Source of the DNA: Stictocephala bisonia | Lineage: Eukaryota; Arthropoda; Insecta; Hemiptera; Membracidae | Assembly: GCA_035578905.1 (NCBI GenBank) | Contig: JAQJVL010000003.1 | Coordinates: 9,801,743-9,865,742, forward strand | Direction: 5' to 3' | Length of the DNA: 64,000 bases | In this document: positions 22,948 to 34,439 of the stretch, in pieces | How positions within the stretch are numbered: the stretch's first letter is position 1 | How the letters are laid out: every line of letters starts with the position of its first letter | Program-made: the position numbers and the translations under genes | Notes under the pieces: generated by a model | What the model was told of the DNA's origin: nothing | What the model saw: only the letters and a program-made list of their open reading frames with translations | Databases searched by the model: none

Positions 22948-25900
22948 CTGTGGATAAAAATAACGTATACAATAAATGTCACAAAGACAATCTCAGCCAG
23001 GGCAACTGCGAGGACGTCTAATAACACCAGCTGATACCAGAATAGTTGGGTGGAGGTAGCCGCAGGTCAGCGTCTCCATTCCTCAGGACATACTCAGTCC
23101 AGTACACGACCGTCTCTGCAGGCGTCGGTGGTCGGTCTCTATAAATGCTTGACAACTTCTTCATATTCAATGCATATCTGTGGATAAAAATTACGTGTAA
23201 AATTAATGTCACAGAGACAATTACAGCCAGGTCAACTGCCAGGACGTCCAATAACGCCAGCTGTTACCAGGACAGTTGGGTGGAGGCAGGCCGCAGTTGA
23301 GCGCCTTCGTGCCTCAGGCCACACTCAGTTCAGGACAGGACACGACCGTCTCTTAAGGAGTCATTGGGCGGTCTCTATAAATACTTGACAACTTCTTCAT
23401 ATTAGAATATCTGTGGAAAAAACATTTAGTTTTAAAATTTACGGCTTGACTAAAATAGGGGATAGTGGCTTTTTAATAACAATTTTTAAATATGTTACAA
23501 TAAAAATAAATAACGAATAAAAAAATCTTGAAATGGCTGGCAAATTTTAAGAAGGAATTATATATATTTATTGAGAAAATATTTTAATTTTTCTAAAGTT
23601 TAATTATTTCTATGATCTAAACCAGTATTCATAACAGAATGTTTCATTTAATTAAATTGGGAGCTTTGTAAAAGTAAATCAATTCAATGCGTAATGGAGT
23701 TAAATGCCACGATATGTGCAACAATTAGTATGGTGAATATCATAAAACTTTATTCAACGTATTAACTATAAGAAATATTTATAAGTGAATTAAAAACTTG
23801 CCATAGACGCAGTAGTGTGACAGAAGAATATCCTTAATGATGTTAATAACGTTTTCAAAATGCTCATTCAAATATGGGTCCACACCTTTGGTGAAAACAA
23901 TCTCTTTTGCTAACTAAACTGAGCTAAACTCACAGCCTCTACGGCCGGTACGACATCAATTATTTCAACGTATATTAGAAAATATTAATTACAAATATAA
24001 AGTATTTTCACCACTAATACGAGTACATAGGCTTATATAAATATAGGATCTAAAATTATTTTGACGTGAATATAGAAATCTAGTTAATGGTAAATTGCGC
24101 ATACTGCGTCTTTGAGGACCTTTCAAATTAAAATTTAAAACTTATTAGACTTATCAAGAACTTCAGTAGTTTCTCAACAAAAGCTTTAAAAGATTACATT
24201 TATACAGTTTTATACTAACAATTAATCAGTATACTATAAAAACTTACTCAGGATTGTCAAGGACTTTCCGTATAGCTGACATTACATTGTCTTCTGTCAA
24301 GTCCTGGAAATTCAGCTGGACACCAACGCCTTGCGCCTCATAAAACTTGGCGTTACGGCGTTGGTCCCAGAGGTAAGGAATGGCAACCACAGGAACCCCG
24401 CAGTGGACTGCCTCATGTTGGCTCAACAACCCTCCGTGTGTGATGAACAACACACTGGTGGGATGAGCTGAAAAAATTATTATTATTTTAGCAATGCTCT
24501 CATAATCAAACAATCTAGACATATTGTTAAAATAGGTGGGTGGCACGGTTTTAATGTCTACTCATCCACCCAAACACGTAGGACGATGATTCAATACTAA
24601 TGTAGGCCTATCTGTATATTTGTGTTTGTTGATACCATTGAAAGTGTTTGTGTGAGTGGATAGGTCAATATCACTGATACTTTAAAAGTTGGCGAGTGAG
24701 CTATTGTACAGGTATAAGTGGATCAGTAAATACTGCTGTACATTTATAGGTGAGTGGTTGAATCACAACGACACTCCACAAGTTTAGGTGGGTACCCAAA
24801 ATACTCTGTATGAATGTATTATCTAGAAACGTTTTAAAGTGTTTAAAAACTTACTACTGATACAGTATGTTTATTTGTAGTCTAATAGGTTTTCATATGT
24901 TTTTACACAAAAATCACGTATACAAATAAGAACCAATAAATTCTATGAATAAAATACCAATGTAAAAATTACTGTGAAAGTTAAGTGAAAGGCTGGAACG
25001 TGGGTAGGTAGGTTATTACGTGTAGTGGCTGGAAAGTGGGTAATCATGCCTAATGGCTGGAATGTGGTTAGGTAGGTTATTACGTGTAGTGGCTGGAAAG
25101 TGGGTAATCATGCCTAATGGCTGAAATGTGGTTAGGTAGGTTATTACGTGTAGTGGCTGGAAAGTGGGTAATCATGCTTAATGGCTGAAATGTGGTTAGG
25201 TAGGTTATTACGTGTAGTGGCTGGAAAGTGGGTAATCATGCCTAAAGGCTGGAATGTGGGTAGGTAGGTTATTACGTGTAGAAACTGGAAATTGGGTAAT
25301 CATGCCATTTGGCTGGGAAGTGGGTAGGTCGGTCATCACGTGTAGAAGCTGGAGAGCTGGAATATCCATTAGGTATTCATGCCTAATGGATGGAAAGTGG
25401 GTAGGTACGTCATCACGTGTAGAGGGTGGAGAGTGGGTCATTATGCCTAATGGCTGGAAAGTGGGTAGGTAGGTCATTACGTGTAGAGGCTGGAGAGTGG
25501 GTTATCATGTCTAATGGATGGAAAGTGAGTAGGTACGTCATCACGTGTAGAGGGTTGAGAGTGTGTCATCATGCCTAATGGCTGGAAAATGGATAGATAG
25601 GTCATCACGTGTAGAGGCTGGAGAGTGGGTCATCATGTCTAGTGGCTGAAAGTGGGTAGTTAGGTCATTACGTGTAGAGGCTGGACAGTGGGTTCGTATG
25701 TCTAATGGCTGGAAAGTGGGTAGGTAGGTCATTACGTGTAGAGGCTGGACAGTGGGTTCGTATGTCAAATGGCTGGAAAGTGGGTTGGTAGGTCATTACG
25801 TGTAGAGGCTGGAGAGTGGGTCATCATATCTAGTGGCTGAAAGTGGGTTGGTAGGTCATTACGTGTAGAGGCTGGAGAGTGGGTTATCATGCCTAATGCC

Positions 25901-28900
25901 TGGAAAGTGGATAGGTAGGTAATTACGTGTAGAGGCTGGACAGTGGGTCATCATGTCAAATGGCTGGAAAGTGGGTTGGTAGGTCATTACGTGTAGAGGC
26001 TGGAGAGTGGGTCATCATGCCTAATGGCTGGAATGTGGGTAGGTAGGTCAGTACGTGTAGAGGCTGGACAGTGGGTTCGTATGTCTAATGGCTGGAAAGT
26101 GGGTTGGTAGGTCATTACGTGTAGAGGCTGGAGAGTGGGTTATCATGCCTAATGCCTGGAAAGTGGGTAGGTAGGTCATTACGTGTAGAGGCTGGAGAGT
26201 GGATATTCATGCCTTATGGCTGGAAAGTGTGTAGGTAGTCCATCACGTGTAGAAGCTGGAGAGTGGGTTCGTATGTCTTATGGCTGGAAAGTGGGTAGGT
26301 AGGCCATTGCGTGTAAAGGCTGGAGAGTGGGTCATCATGCCTAATAACTGGAGAGTCGATAGGTGGATCATCACGTTTAGTGGCTAGAAGGTGGGTAGGT
26401 GATTCATCAAGTCACCAGTTTTAGTGACAACAGGGTTGGAAAGTGGGTAGGTGATTCATCAAGTCACCAATTTTAGTGACAACAGGGTTGGAAAGTGGGT
26501 AGGTGATTCATCAAGTCACCAGTTTTAGTGACAACGGGGTTGGAAAGTGGGTAGGTGATTCATCAAGTCACCAGTTTTAGTGACAACAGGGTTGGAAAGT
26601 GGGTAGGTGATTCATCAAGTCACCAGTTTTAGTGACAACAGGGTTGGAAAGTGGGTAGGTGATTCATCAAGTCACCAGTTTTAGTGACAACGGGGTTGGA
26701 AAGTGGGTAGGTGATTCATCAAGTCACCAGTTTTAGTGACAACGGGGTTGGAAAGTGGGTAGGTGATTCATCAAGTCACCAGTTTTAGTGACAACGGGGT
26801 TGGAAAGTGGGTAGGTGATTCATCAAGTCACCAGTTTTAGTGACAACAGGGTTGGAAAGTAGGTAGGTGATTCATCAAGCCATCAGTTTTAGTGACAACA
26901 GGGTGGGCGGATGGGTTTGTTTATTGAAGACGTACTAACTTTGTCAATGGCAGTGAGTTTTAGATTGATTTTGAATCCATGTGGATTATTGTTTCTGTCT
27001 GGTTATTTATGAGAAATCAACGCAGTTCTCTTTGTAAGTACTAATAGTAAGTAGTAAAGTGATATCAATGCTATGATTGTTTGGTTTGGCACTTAATTTT
27101 TCATAATCATTTGAAAGTTTATAAACGTGATAAAGCTAGTGAAATATTATTTCAATAATTGAGAATGGTTATGTGACGATTTAAATCTTATACAAGTTTA
27201 ATAAACTGATTATTATTAGTAATTTGAGAATATAAGAGAAAATAGCCAATAACAGTAAAAGAATACTGTCTGCTTTTAAATATCTTAAATGTCTGCTTTT
27301 AAAATGCTTTAAATATATTGTATAATAACTGCATGACTCCCTTTTCAGGAAGATCAAGTTCTCTAACGAGATTTATTATGTAATGAGTTATAGTGAAGCT
27401 CATCAAATTTATATTTGTATAACTCTTTTTCAATGGTATATCATTATTGAAGAACCCCTATATAGTGTGAACAATCAGAATTTATAGAAAGAAAGTTATC
27501 TTCTTCTTATAAAGAACTATTAACTGTTATATAATGTCTTAGGTCATTAATATATATTATACTTGTAAGATAAAAATACAGTTTTTAACTAATATCAAAA
27601 TTTATCATAAAAATCTAGACAGTATTACTGGTTAGATAAGCAGATAGGTTGAAATTATAAAAGGCAATGTTTTGTTGATATTTTCCATTTGTTTATTATA
27701 ATGAATGTTGATGTGAGATAATTAAATATTAATTGAAAGAAAAGAAAAATAGTTGATGTATACATATTTCTTAGCCTTACCAAGAACATCCCGTTGTGGG
27801 GCCCACTTGACGGTCATCACATTGTCTGGAAGTCCCTGGATGTTCTCCTTCCTTGTCTTCCACAACACTCTCTGCTTCAGCTGCCTGAACACGTTGTTGT
27901 ACATTTCAAAGTACTCCTGGGGTTGAAGCTCGTCAGGTACATATGTCCCCAGGCTGAAGAAGATCACACCATCAGTTGCTTCGTCCATAAACCTTTTAAT
28001 ATCCTGTCGAAAATAATATAGCAATTAATTTTAATAATTCTAACAGAAATAATTTCTGCAAATGGATTATTTTGCCCTCAACGGATTAGTTTCTTATAAG
28101 ATGACATTATATTTTGGATCTTTTCCATTAATTCACTACAATAAACCTAACTTAGGTTAACCTAACATTACCAAACCAAAGCTAAAATAACATGACTAAA
28201 CCTAACATAACCTAATCAAACCTAACAAAACATAACCAAACCTAACATAACCTTTAAAAAGACATAACTTAACCTAACCAAATTAATGGTAGTGAATTAA
28301 CAGAAAGGTTTAGATATTCCTAATAAAAATAGGATTCATTCATCTACTTATTTAGTTTATCTTTGAACAGTAACAGTTACACAACAGACAGTTACGTTAC
28401 GAATAAAAATGTATCACAAACAGGTAATAAAACTGCGTATACCCCTTAAATTTAAAATATTCGTTACATAATTTATTTTTTTACCTCAGGTAATTGCTTT
28501 GCTTCCTCAATATGGATGCCTCCGATGGGAATAATGTTGGGAGTTCTCGGCCGGGCATAGTCTGCCGTCAGATGATCGTTGACAAAGATAAGGGAGATGT
28601 TGTCTACCATATCCAAAAGGGGAGGAGCATCAGGGAACATTTTCCTAATTTTATTTTCTAAATATGGTAAGTATGTTTGGTAGTATACGTAGTAGAGACC
28701 TCTTAATATATAAACTGAATTGAGCGCTCTTTCGGTAAAGGTCATTTTGTTTGAATACGATGTGCATAGATCCGGTAAATAAGAAAGGGACAGTGTGTTT
28801 CCAGAAATACTATTTACTACATGGTTTGTGACACAAGATTGAAAACTAATAACTGGAACCTTGAAGACATGGCCAAACAGTAAATATATTTCTTGACCTC

Positions 28901-31900
28901 CAAAAACTTCAGTAATTACAATGTCAAATCTTTCCTTTGATGTTAAAAGTTTTTGTAATTTATCACTCTCGAAGAACTCATCAAATGTGTGTTCTATAAA
29001 TTTGAAAACTACATCCAAACATTTCCAGGGTGGAGATTCAATGGCAGATAGGAACGCATCTGTAACTGTAAAAATTACACTATTATTAAAAATAGTATAT
29101 TTCATAACAAGAGTGGAAAGTGGGATTTTGCATGTTCGAGACCATATGTTTGAAGTGTGAGACTTGTCGAGCACTTCGAATGGTCGAGAACATACAAAAC
29201 ACTTTCACTCGAGTTTTGAACGATACTTTTCACTACACTACGCAATAAAAACAGGTGTTGTTGACTGTGGAAAATTTTCGGTTGTAAACAATGTTACTTT
29301 CGGTAGTAAACAATAGACAGCTGTTGAAAATATGATGTTTCGCAGGTTGTAAACACATAACGAAAACAGCTAAACTCATAGTAGTGTAGTGAAAATAAAT
29401 ATACAGTACCTCAATCATAGTTAAGTTTAGAATGTTACAAATCATTCATCTAGTAACGACTCATAATTATAGTTTATATAATAGTACTAATATTCATAAG
29501 CCTATATTGTTTTTTACCTCTTTTGTATTTGAAAAATATAACACATTATAGAAGTATTTTAATAAAAAGTAATATTCGAAAAACAGAACATGATAATATT
29601 AAATCACTTACCAAATATGTAACATAAATATACTGATGTAGTTTTAAATACACTTAACAAAATAAACATTACTTTAATTTGTATCAATAGTCTCAAACAT
29701 TTATTTTTGAAATCAAGTTTATTCTTGAAAATGTTCTCCAAACTTAAGTGATAATTTTTCAGTTTCACATTAATAGCTTAAGCTAAAACGGATAACATCA
29801 GAGTTTTATCTTAGAAATAAAATATGTTATATTTCTTCACCAATAGATACATATACAATATCTTACGACTTTCTCTTTGTGTTACTACATTTTCAAGGAA
29901 AACATCGGTGTAGTTTGGTGTTGGATTGTCCAGGGGGAAGGGGCTGTAGACAATCACCTCGTGGCCTGCACTGGCCAAGGACTTTAGAAGAGGCTGATAG
30001 AACCTGGAGTGACTCTTGGGAAAATATGGAAGAACTGCCAAAATACGAGCTGCTTGTCCCGATGGGTGTGTTAGAAGATTTAAATAAATCACCATTGAAA
30101 CTAAAACGAACACCTGCAACATATTTTAAATTACTGTAAGATATTTTGTACATACACATACATTATCAAAAGCAATTATTTACTTTGATTACAAAATTAT
30201 AACGACTTTTAATTTTTTCTTTCCTTTGGGATATAAAATATAAGGAATTGAGATTCCTGCCCGACACAATATTTTGTACACATACATATTATCAAAAGCA
30301 ATTATTTACTTTGATTACAAAATTATAACGACTTTTGTATTTTTTCTTTCCTTTGGGATATAAAATATAAGGAATTGAGATTCCTGCCCGACACAATATT
30401 TTGTACACACACATATTATCAAAAGCAATTATTTACTTTGATTACAAAATTATAACGACTTTTGTATTTTTTCTTTCCTTTGGGATATAAAATATAAGGA
30501 ATTGAGATTCCTGCCCGACACAATATTTTGAATGATTATTGAATTTGAGGGATTTACATAAAACAACTTGAAACCAGAAGACTTCAGATAGCAGGTACCT
30601 TATATCATGCTGGAGAGAACTACAATTATTCCTTACGAAACCAGAAGACTTCAGATAGCAGGTACCTTATATCATGCTGCAGAGAACTACAATTATTCCT
30701 TACGAAACCAGAAGACTTCAGATAGCAGGTACCTTATATCATGCTGCAGAGAACTACAATTATTCCTTACGAAACCAGAAGACTTCAGATAGCAGGTACC
30801 TTATATCATGCTGCAGAGAACTACAATTATTCCTTACGAAACCAGAAGACTTCAGATAGCAGGTACCTTATATCATGCTGCAGAGAACTACAATTATTCC
30901 TTACGAAACCAGAAGACTTCAGATAGCAGGTACCTTATATCATGCTGCAGAGAACTACAATTATTCCTTACGAAACCAGAAGACTTCAGATAGCAGGTAC
31001 CTTATATCATGCTGCAGAGAACTACAATTATTTCTTACGAAACCAGAAGACTTCAGATAGCAGGTACCTTATATCATGCTGCAGAGAACTACAATTATTC
31101 CTTACGAAACCAGAAGACTTCAGATAGCAGGTACCTTATATCATGCTGCAGAGAACTACAATTATTCCTTACGAAATCTTTTTGTGCCTCATAAAAATAT
31201 GATGTTAAATTGTTTCTAGCAGCTATTAAAAATATTTTGTCACGTTTAAGAGTCTTTTTATAATTATTATCACAATGTATTATTTATTTAGCAATAAACA
31301 AACTATCGTGAGAGACCAGCAAACACGACAAAGAGAACTACAATGATAAACTGAGAACTAAAACAAAATTTAATACTGTAAGTACCAGCCTAGACGCTGC
31401 TAGACTGTTTGTAAGTTTTGCATCAATATTTTACATTCTTACACTTTATGAAGTATACATATCCTGACAGAACTAAAGATAATAATATACTATATATATA
31501 AAATACTATCCGTGTTACAGAACTGGTGCGTAAAAGTCTTGGATTTGGGAAACCAAAAATCAAATCACCAGTTAATGTTTCTTGAGATTATATAGAATTT
31601 GTTATTACAGCTTGTGTGTCAAACGTCAAAGATATTGCTATTCAGCCATGCTGAATAGAGCAACTCTCTAACCAACCAAATACATATCTGCCTTTCGGAG
31701 AGTTCCCTTTTAAATTCGTTCTTGAAACGGATACTATTCGGGTTTTTATAAAGGTTACCAATAATGCTACTTTAATTGACGCAATTTTTTTAAGAAGATT
31801 AGAAAGATACTTTTTTCTCTGCATCCTCTAACTAACCGTATATTCAATAAGTCCTTGGCCACAAACACCTTCCCCAGCAAATGGAAGTTTTTCCATTAAA

Positions 31901-34432
31901 CAAGGTACCTATACCACCAGAAGTAAAACATTATAGGCCTATTAGCATTATTCCCTCTATTTCAGTTTTTCGTATAATGAAGCCGTTATATTACATTACT
32001 TAGTAAAAATATATTGTTCATTAATTCCTTAAGGAATAATTATTTGAAAATTCTAGATCTTTGAAATCTCCTACTTCACTACTGACATAAGGTAAAGTAC
32101 TACTAACATAAGGTACTTTACTCTTCTTCAGAATATTTTGTAATATTATTCTGTCATTTATTTCAAAACCACTTTAAAATCATGAATATAGCTGATTTCA
32201 ATATTACTGGAAAATGAATGAGCTTATTTCAATTTATATTTACGTTCATTAGGACATTAAAGAATGTAGTACGAGAAGGAATTGCGTAACATTTTAAATG
32301 CCATAGCGAATTTTAGAAGATGGTGATTGTCTTACAAAAGAGGTTTTAGTCTTACAAAAGAAAACTATTAGAATTATTTCAAATATAAATTCAAATGAAC
32401 ACTGTAAGCCATACTTCATTAATTTAAAAATCCCCATTGTGGTTAATTTGTACATATATGAATTAAATAATTATATTTTAAAGAATCCTCAGAACCTAGA
32501 ATTTCATAATAATTTACACAAATATAACACAAGAGGGAGGGATTTAGCAATCGTAGGGAAGCACAGATTAACAAAAACGTCCCAAAAATATAGTGCACTT
32601 TCAGTTAACTTGTACAATAAGTTAAATATATTAATTAAGAACCATTCCATTAGAGACTTTACGATAAGTTTTATGATTGGCTAATTTAAAATCCATTTTA
32701 TGCACTTCAGGAGTTCTTTGATGTATAAAAAATTATATTTTAGTATGTAGTATAAATTTATTGAAATGCATGTGATTACCAGTGATGTTTATATATTAGT
32801 CCTGTTGATTGTTATAAGTGTTATTAATGTATCTATATTGTAGTCTATTTTAGTTATTGACTTAAGCTAAAAAATATGACGTGGCAGCTCCTGCATCAAT
32901 TATGACTTTTTCAATGACATTTTGTTCTTATGACAGTAAAAATGATTATGATTATGATATGATTATGATTGGCCTAAATGACTGACCGAAGTCCTTTGGA
33001 TTTCCAATTCAAATTATATAGCAGGAGTTGTTTCTATAACTCTTTATAACAACGCTTATTCTTTGCACTGGCTGTACTTCTCGGCTTCTACGAGAAGTTC
33101 ACTTTGACATGTCGATTTCTTCGATCATTGTATATGTAGTAAACAATCAGTAGGTTATTTGAAGATTGTTATCTATATTAGTTCGCCTAGATCGTGTAAT
33201 TTTTTATCTGTCTATTGTGATGAGTGTGACATTTTAACATGAAAACTTATCAGATAACAATTCTGTTGTTTCAATATTCATTTAAATTTATAATATCATC
33301 AATATTTTATATAACGGTATTCAGTTGAAAATAAATATAAATAGATCTGTGTGTGCCATTCAGTGTACCAATTTTACTATTTTTAAACACATAAATCCCA
33401 AACTATTTGGTTAAAGATTTATAGTATCAAAATACTGTAAAGTTTCCTTTAACTAATCAATATAAGAGTGCAGAACACGCCTACAGTATAACTGGAAGTT
33501 ATTCTATTGATATGCCGCTTAGATTGTGGAGGCTCTGGTATACTTAAGTTATCAGTAGCAATGACCATTGGTTGGTTTTATGAATCCTAAGGAATCAAGC
33601 TTAGAAGGAATAAATAAAATTATTATTTCGTACTTAAATGATATTAACAATAATAACACAATGAATTATAATGTGAACAATGGATAGTAGCAACCAAACA
33701 AACTTGAACAGTTCATCACTGTTTTACTATTTTTTTTATTCTAAAAAAATACTTGTGTGAAATTTAGTCAAGTCCCTGATCTACGGTGTGCAACGGTGAA
33801 ACGTTAACCCCTCCACTGCTTAAACCTTCTACATGCTCTAAATATTACATATAGGTCACGATCTGTCTGACGTAACTGTAGCATTTATATTTTTGGTTCA
33901 ATTATTAATCTTGAGTAAATTGTTTAGAGTTTACAAACAGTTCATATATTCCAAATTTTAATAGTTGAAAATACAACAGTTCTTAAAAATTTCACAAAAC
34001 AAACGCATAAATTGCATTGTACTTGTTTAAACTGGCTCAAAAAATGATAAAATTATGAGCTGACCAATGTTTAAGCTTAATTCTCAATTCAAAATACTAA
34101 AGAGGAATTAATATTTAAAACGTTAATATTAAAAGATTAGTAATCCTTTTAAGAAGAACTTTAAGGATTTGTTTTAATTGTTTAATAAAAAAAAGTAAAC
34201 TTGAAATAAAGTTGATATTAGTATATAATCTTCACTATGTTATATATTTTCATATTATGCCATTAAATCAAACTTTTTTACAAGGTCTTTCGCCAGAGAG
34301 GCTAGCTATCAACAACTGGCAACACAAATTTATTGAAAAATCTTGTAAGAACGTTCAATTTATGGGTACAATTTAAAAATTAATAACATAATAAAGAATA
34401 TACATAAGATTGTATTTATCTCTTACCTTCAT
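22653..34432 (-). CDS. UGT: UDP-glycosyltransferase gene C, intact (523 aa)
   Basis: Joins 34427-34432, 29867-30113, 28485-29065, 27781-28003, 24248-24467 and 22653-22947 (1572 nt, 523 aa, no internal stop). UGTs transfer sugar, usually glucose in insects, from a UDP-sugar to small lipophilic compounds. Residues 1-24 form a signal peptide. KSH at 35-37 supplies the catalytic histidine in the family. Residues 345-388 are the 44-residue UGT signature, from WAPQRDVLAHP through FITHGG to WDQ, which binds the UDP-sugar. A transmembrane helix near the C-terminus and a KAKSE tail (KxKxx retrieval type) place it in the ER membrane with the catalytic part in the lumen. The start is taken from a two-codon exon because that alone gives an in-frame leader in A, B, C and E. 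The promoter region is tandemly doubled and the last exon triplicated. C is the only unbroken member of A-C. Substrate unknown. Confidence 0.88.
22948..23177 (-). pseudogene. UGT: UGT C exon 6, middle duplicate, frameshifted
   Basis: A 230-bp tandem copy with its own CAG acceptor at 23178. A single-base loss in the HLRPAS region shifts the frame to a stop soon after SWCY. It is truncated inside the membrane helix, where it runs straight into the intron end of the next copy. Confidence 0.88.
23178..23410 (-). pseudogene. UGT: UGT C exon 6, proximal duplicate, with stops
   Basis: A 233-bp copy, first reached from exon 5. TAA replaces Ala in MTPAETV, a 5-bp insertion follows, and a second TAA replaces Tyr of SWYQL. 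The acceptor CAG is intact, so use of this copy would truncate the protein before the membrane helix. Confidence 0.88.
24248..24467 (-). CDS. UGT: UGT C exon 5 (signature exon)
   Basis: 220 nt encoding AHPTSVLFITHGGLLSQ, AVHCGVPVVAIPYLWDQ and the following helix to NPE. Phase 1 in, phase 2 out, donor GTAAGT. Confidence 0.92.
24535..24800 (+). repeat. loose minisatellite-like units
   Basis: Diverged words of the TGGGTGGGTCAATA type, such as GTGAGTGGATAGGTCAATAT, near exon 5 of UGT C, at a similar place to the loose units in B. Too diverged for a clean period. Confidence 0.4.
24990..26365 (+). repeat. 64-bp minisatellite, about 21 units
   Basis: Tandem units of about 64 bp made of two related halves, each with a GGCTGGA(A/G)AGTGGGT core, joined by CATTACGTGTAGA and CATCATGCCTAATG. 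Sequence variants (GGTCATCATG, GGTTCGTATG) recur at intervals, so there is higher-order order. In UGT C intron 4. ORFs on both strands here are repeat artefacts. Confidence 0.95.
26390..26905 (+). repeat. 52-bp minisatellite, about 9-10 units
   Basis: Near-identical 52-bp units (GGTTGGAAAGTGGGTAGGTG then ATTCATCAAGTCACC...). Each holds a small GTCAC / GTGAC inverted repeat. It shares the TGGAAAGTGGGTAGGT core with the adjoining 64-bp array, from which it probably arose. The high identity suggests recent expansion. Confidence 0.95.
26906..27780. other. UGT C intron 4, AT-rich remainder
   Basis: No gene or repeat recognised. Confidence 0.4.
27781..28003 (-). CDS. UGT: UGT C exon 4
   Basis: 223 nt. 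Starts DIKRFMDEATDGVIFFSLGT and ends WAPQRDVL, forming the start of the nucleotide-sugar-binding domain. Donor GTAAGG. Confidence 0.92.
28141..28285 (-). repeat. degenerate AACCTAACAT-type repeat
   Basis: Loose repeats of AACCTAACATAACCTAA in the intron between exons 3 and 4. Gene D has a related, folded-back block at the same intron position (42241-42420). Confidence 0.75.
28485..29065 (-). CDS. UGT: UGT C exon 3 (substrate-side domain)
   Basis: 581 nt encoding residues 85-278: the helices, ERFDIVITEVFGGQE, GHVFKVPVI, YVYYQTYLPYLE, and the conserved HLTADYARPRTPNIIP ending HIEEAKQLPE. Where many UGTs have the catalytic Asp (about residue 142-143), this one has QE. Confidence 0.92.
29095..29398 (-). 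mobile_element. foldback-type dispersed repeat, copy 2 (inverted)
   Basis: Reverse-orientation, shorter copy of 19886-20290, with the same imperfect hairpin (29122-29205). It lies just upstream of UGT C exon 3. A 70-aa ORF at its right side is chance. Confidence 0.6.
29867..30113 (-). CDS. UGT: UGT C exon 2 (signal peptide, catalytic His)
   Basis: 247 nt, exactly the length of exon 2 in D and E. Acceptor TATGTTGCAG. Encodes VFVLVSMVIY..., ARILAVLPYFPKSH, GHEVIVYSPFPLD and NYTDVFLENV. An ATG at 30122 would also give an open frame but lies in the intron sequence. Confidence 0.88.
30138..30530 (+). repeat. 127-bp tandem repeat, 3 units
   Basis: Three near-identical copies with a 127-bp period (landmark ACACAATATT at 30264, 30391 and 30518). 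Each contains the small inverted repeat GGAATTGAGATTCC. Immediately upstream of exon 2 of UGT C. Confidence 0.93.
30570..31186 (+). repeat. 67-bp tandem repeat, about 9 units
   Basis: About nine almost identical 67-bp units (GAAACCAGAAGACTTCAGAT ... CCTTAC). The 61-aa overlapping ORFs it creates are artefacts of the period. The near-perfect identity suggests recent expansion. Confidence 0.95.
31640..32975 (+). mobile_element. degenerate non-LTR retrotransposon (reverse transcriptase remnants)
   Basis: At about 31830-31990 the translation gives IFNKSLATNTFPSKWK, then IPPEVKHYRPISIIPSIS, the opening motifs of a LINE reverse transcriptase, with frameshifts. At about 32340-32684 it gives LQKKTIRIIS..., NTRGRDLAIV...HRLTKTSQ and LYNKLNILIKNHSIRDF, the typical C-terminal end. 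The central catalytic motifs are deleted. The 3' end is a GATTAT-type simple repeat at about 32940-32975, after which sequence shared with UGT A (GGCCTAAATGA at about 9333) resumes, marking the insertion boundary. Confidence 0.7.
32976..34426. other. UGT C intron 1, AT-rich
   Basis: Homologous in part to intron 1 of UGT A. No gene seen. Confidence 0.4.
34427..34432 (-). CDS. UGT: UGT C exon 1: two-codon start exon ATG AAG
   Basis: AATATGAAG followed by donor GTAAGA, conserved in A and B. Joined to 30113 it reads M-K-V-F-V-L-V. The 5' UTR lies in the duplicated block just upstream. Confidence 0.6.
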
Positions 34433-34439
34433 ATTTTTA

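Noticed and set aside
25208..25768. ORFs of 72-89 aa on both strands
   Set aside because: They are products of the 64-bp minisatellite.
30607..31194. Seven overlapping 61-aa ORFs of almost the same sequence
   Set aside because: They are frame artefacts of the 67-bp tandem repeat, which is not divisible by three.
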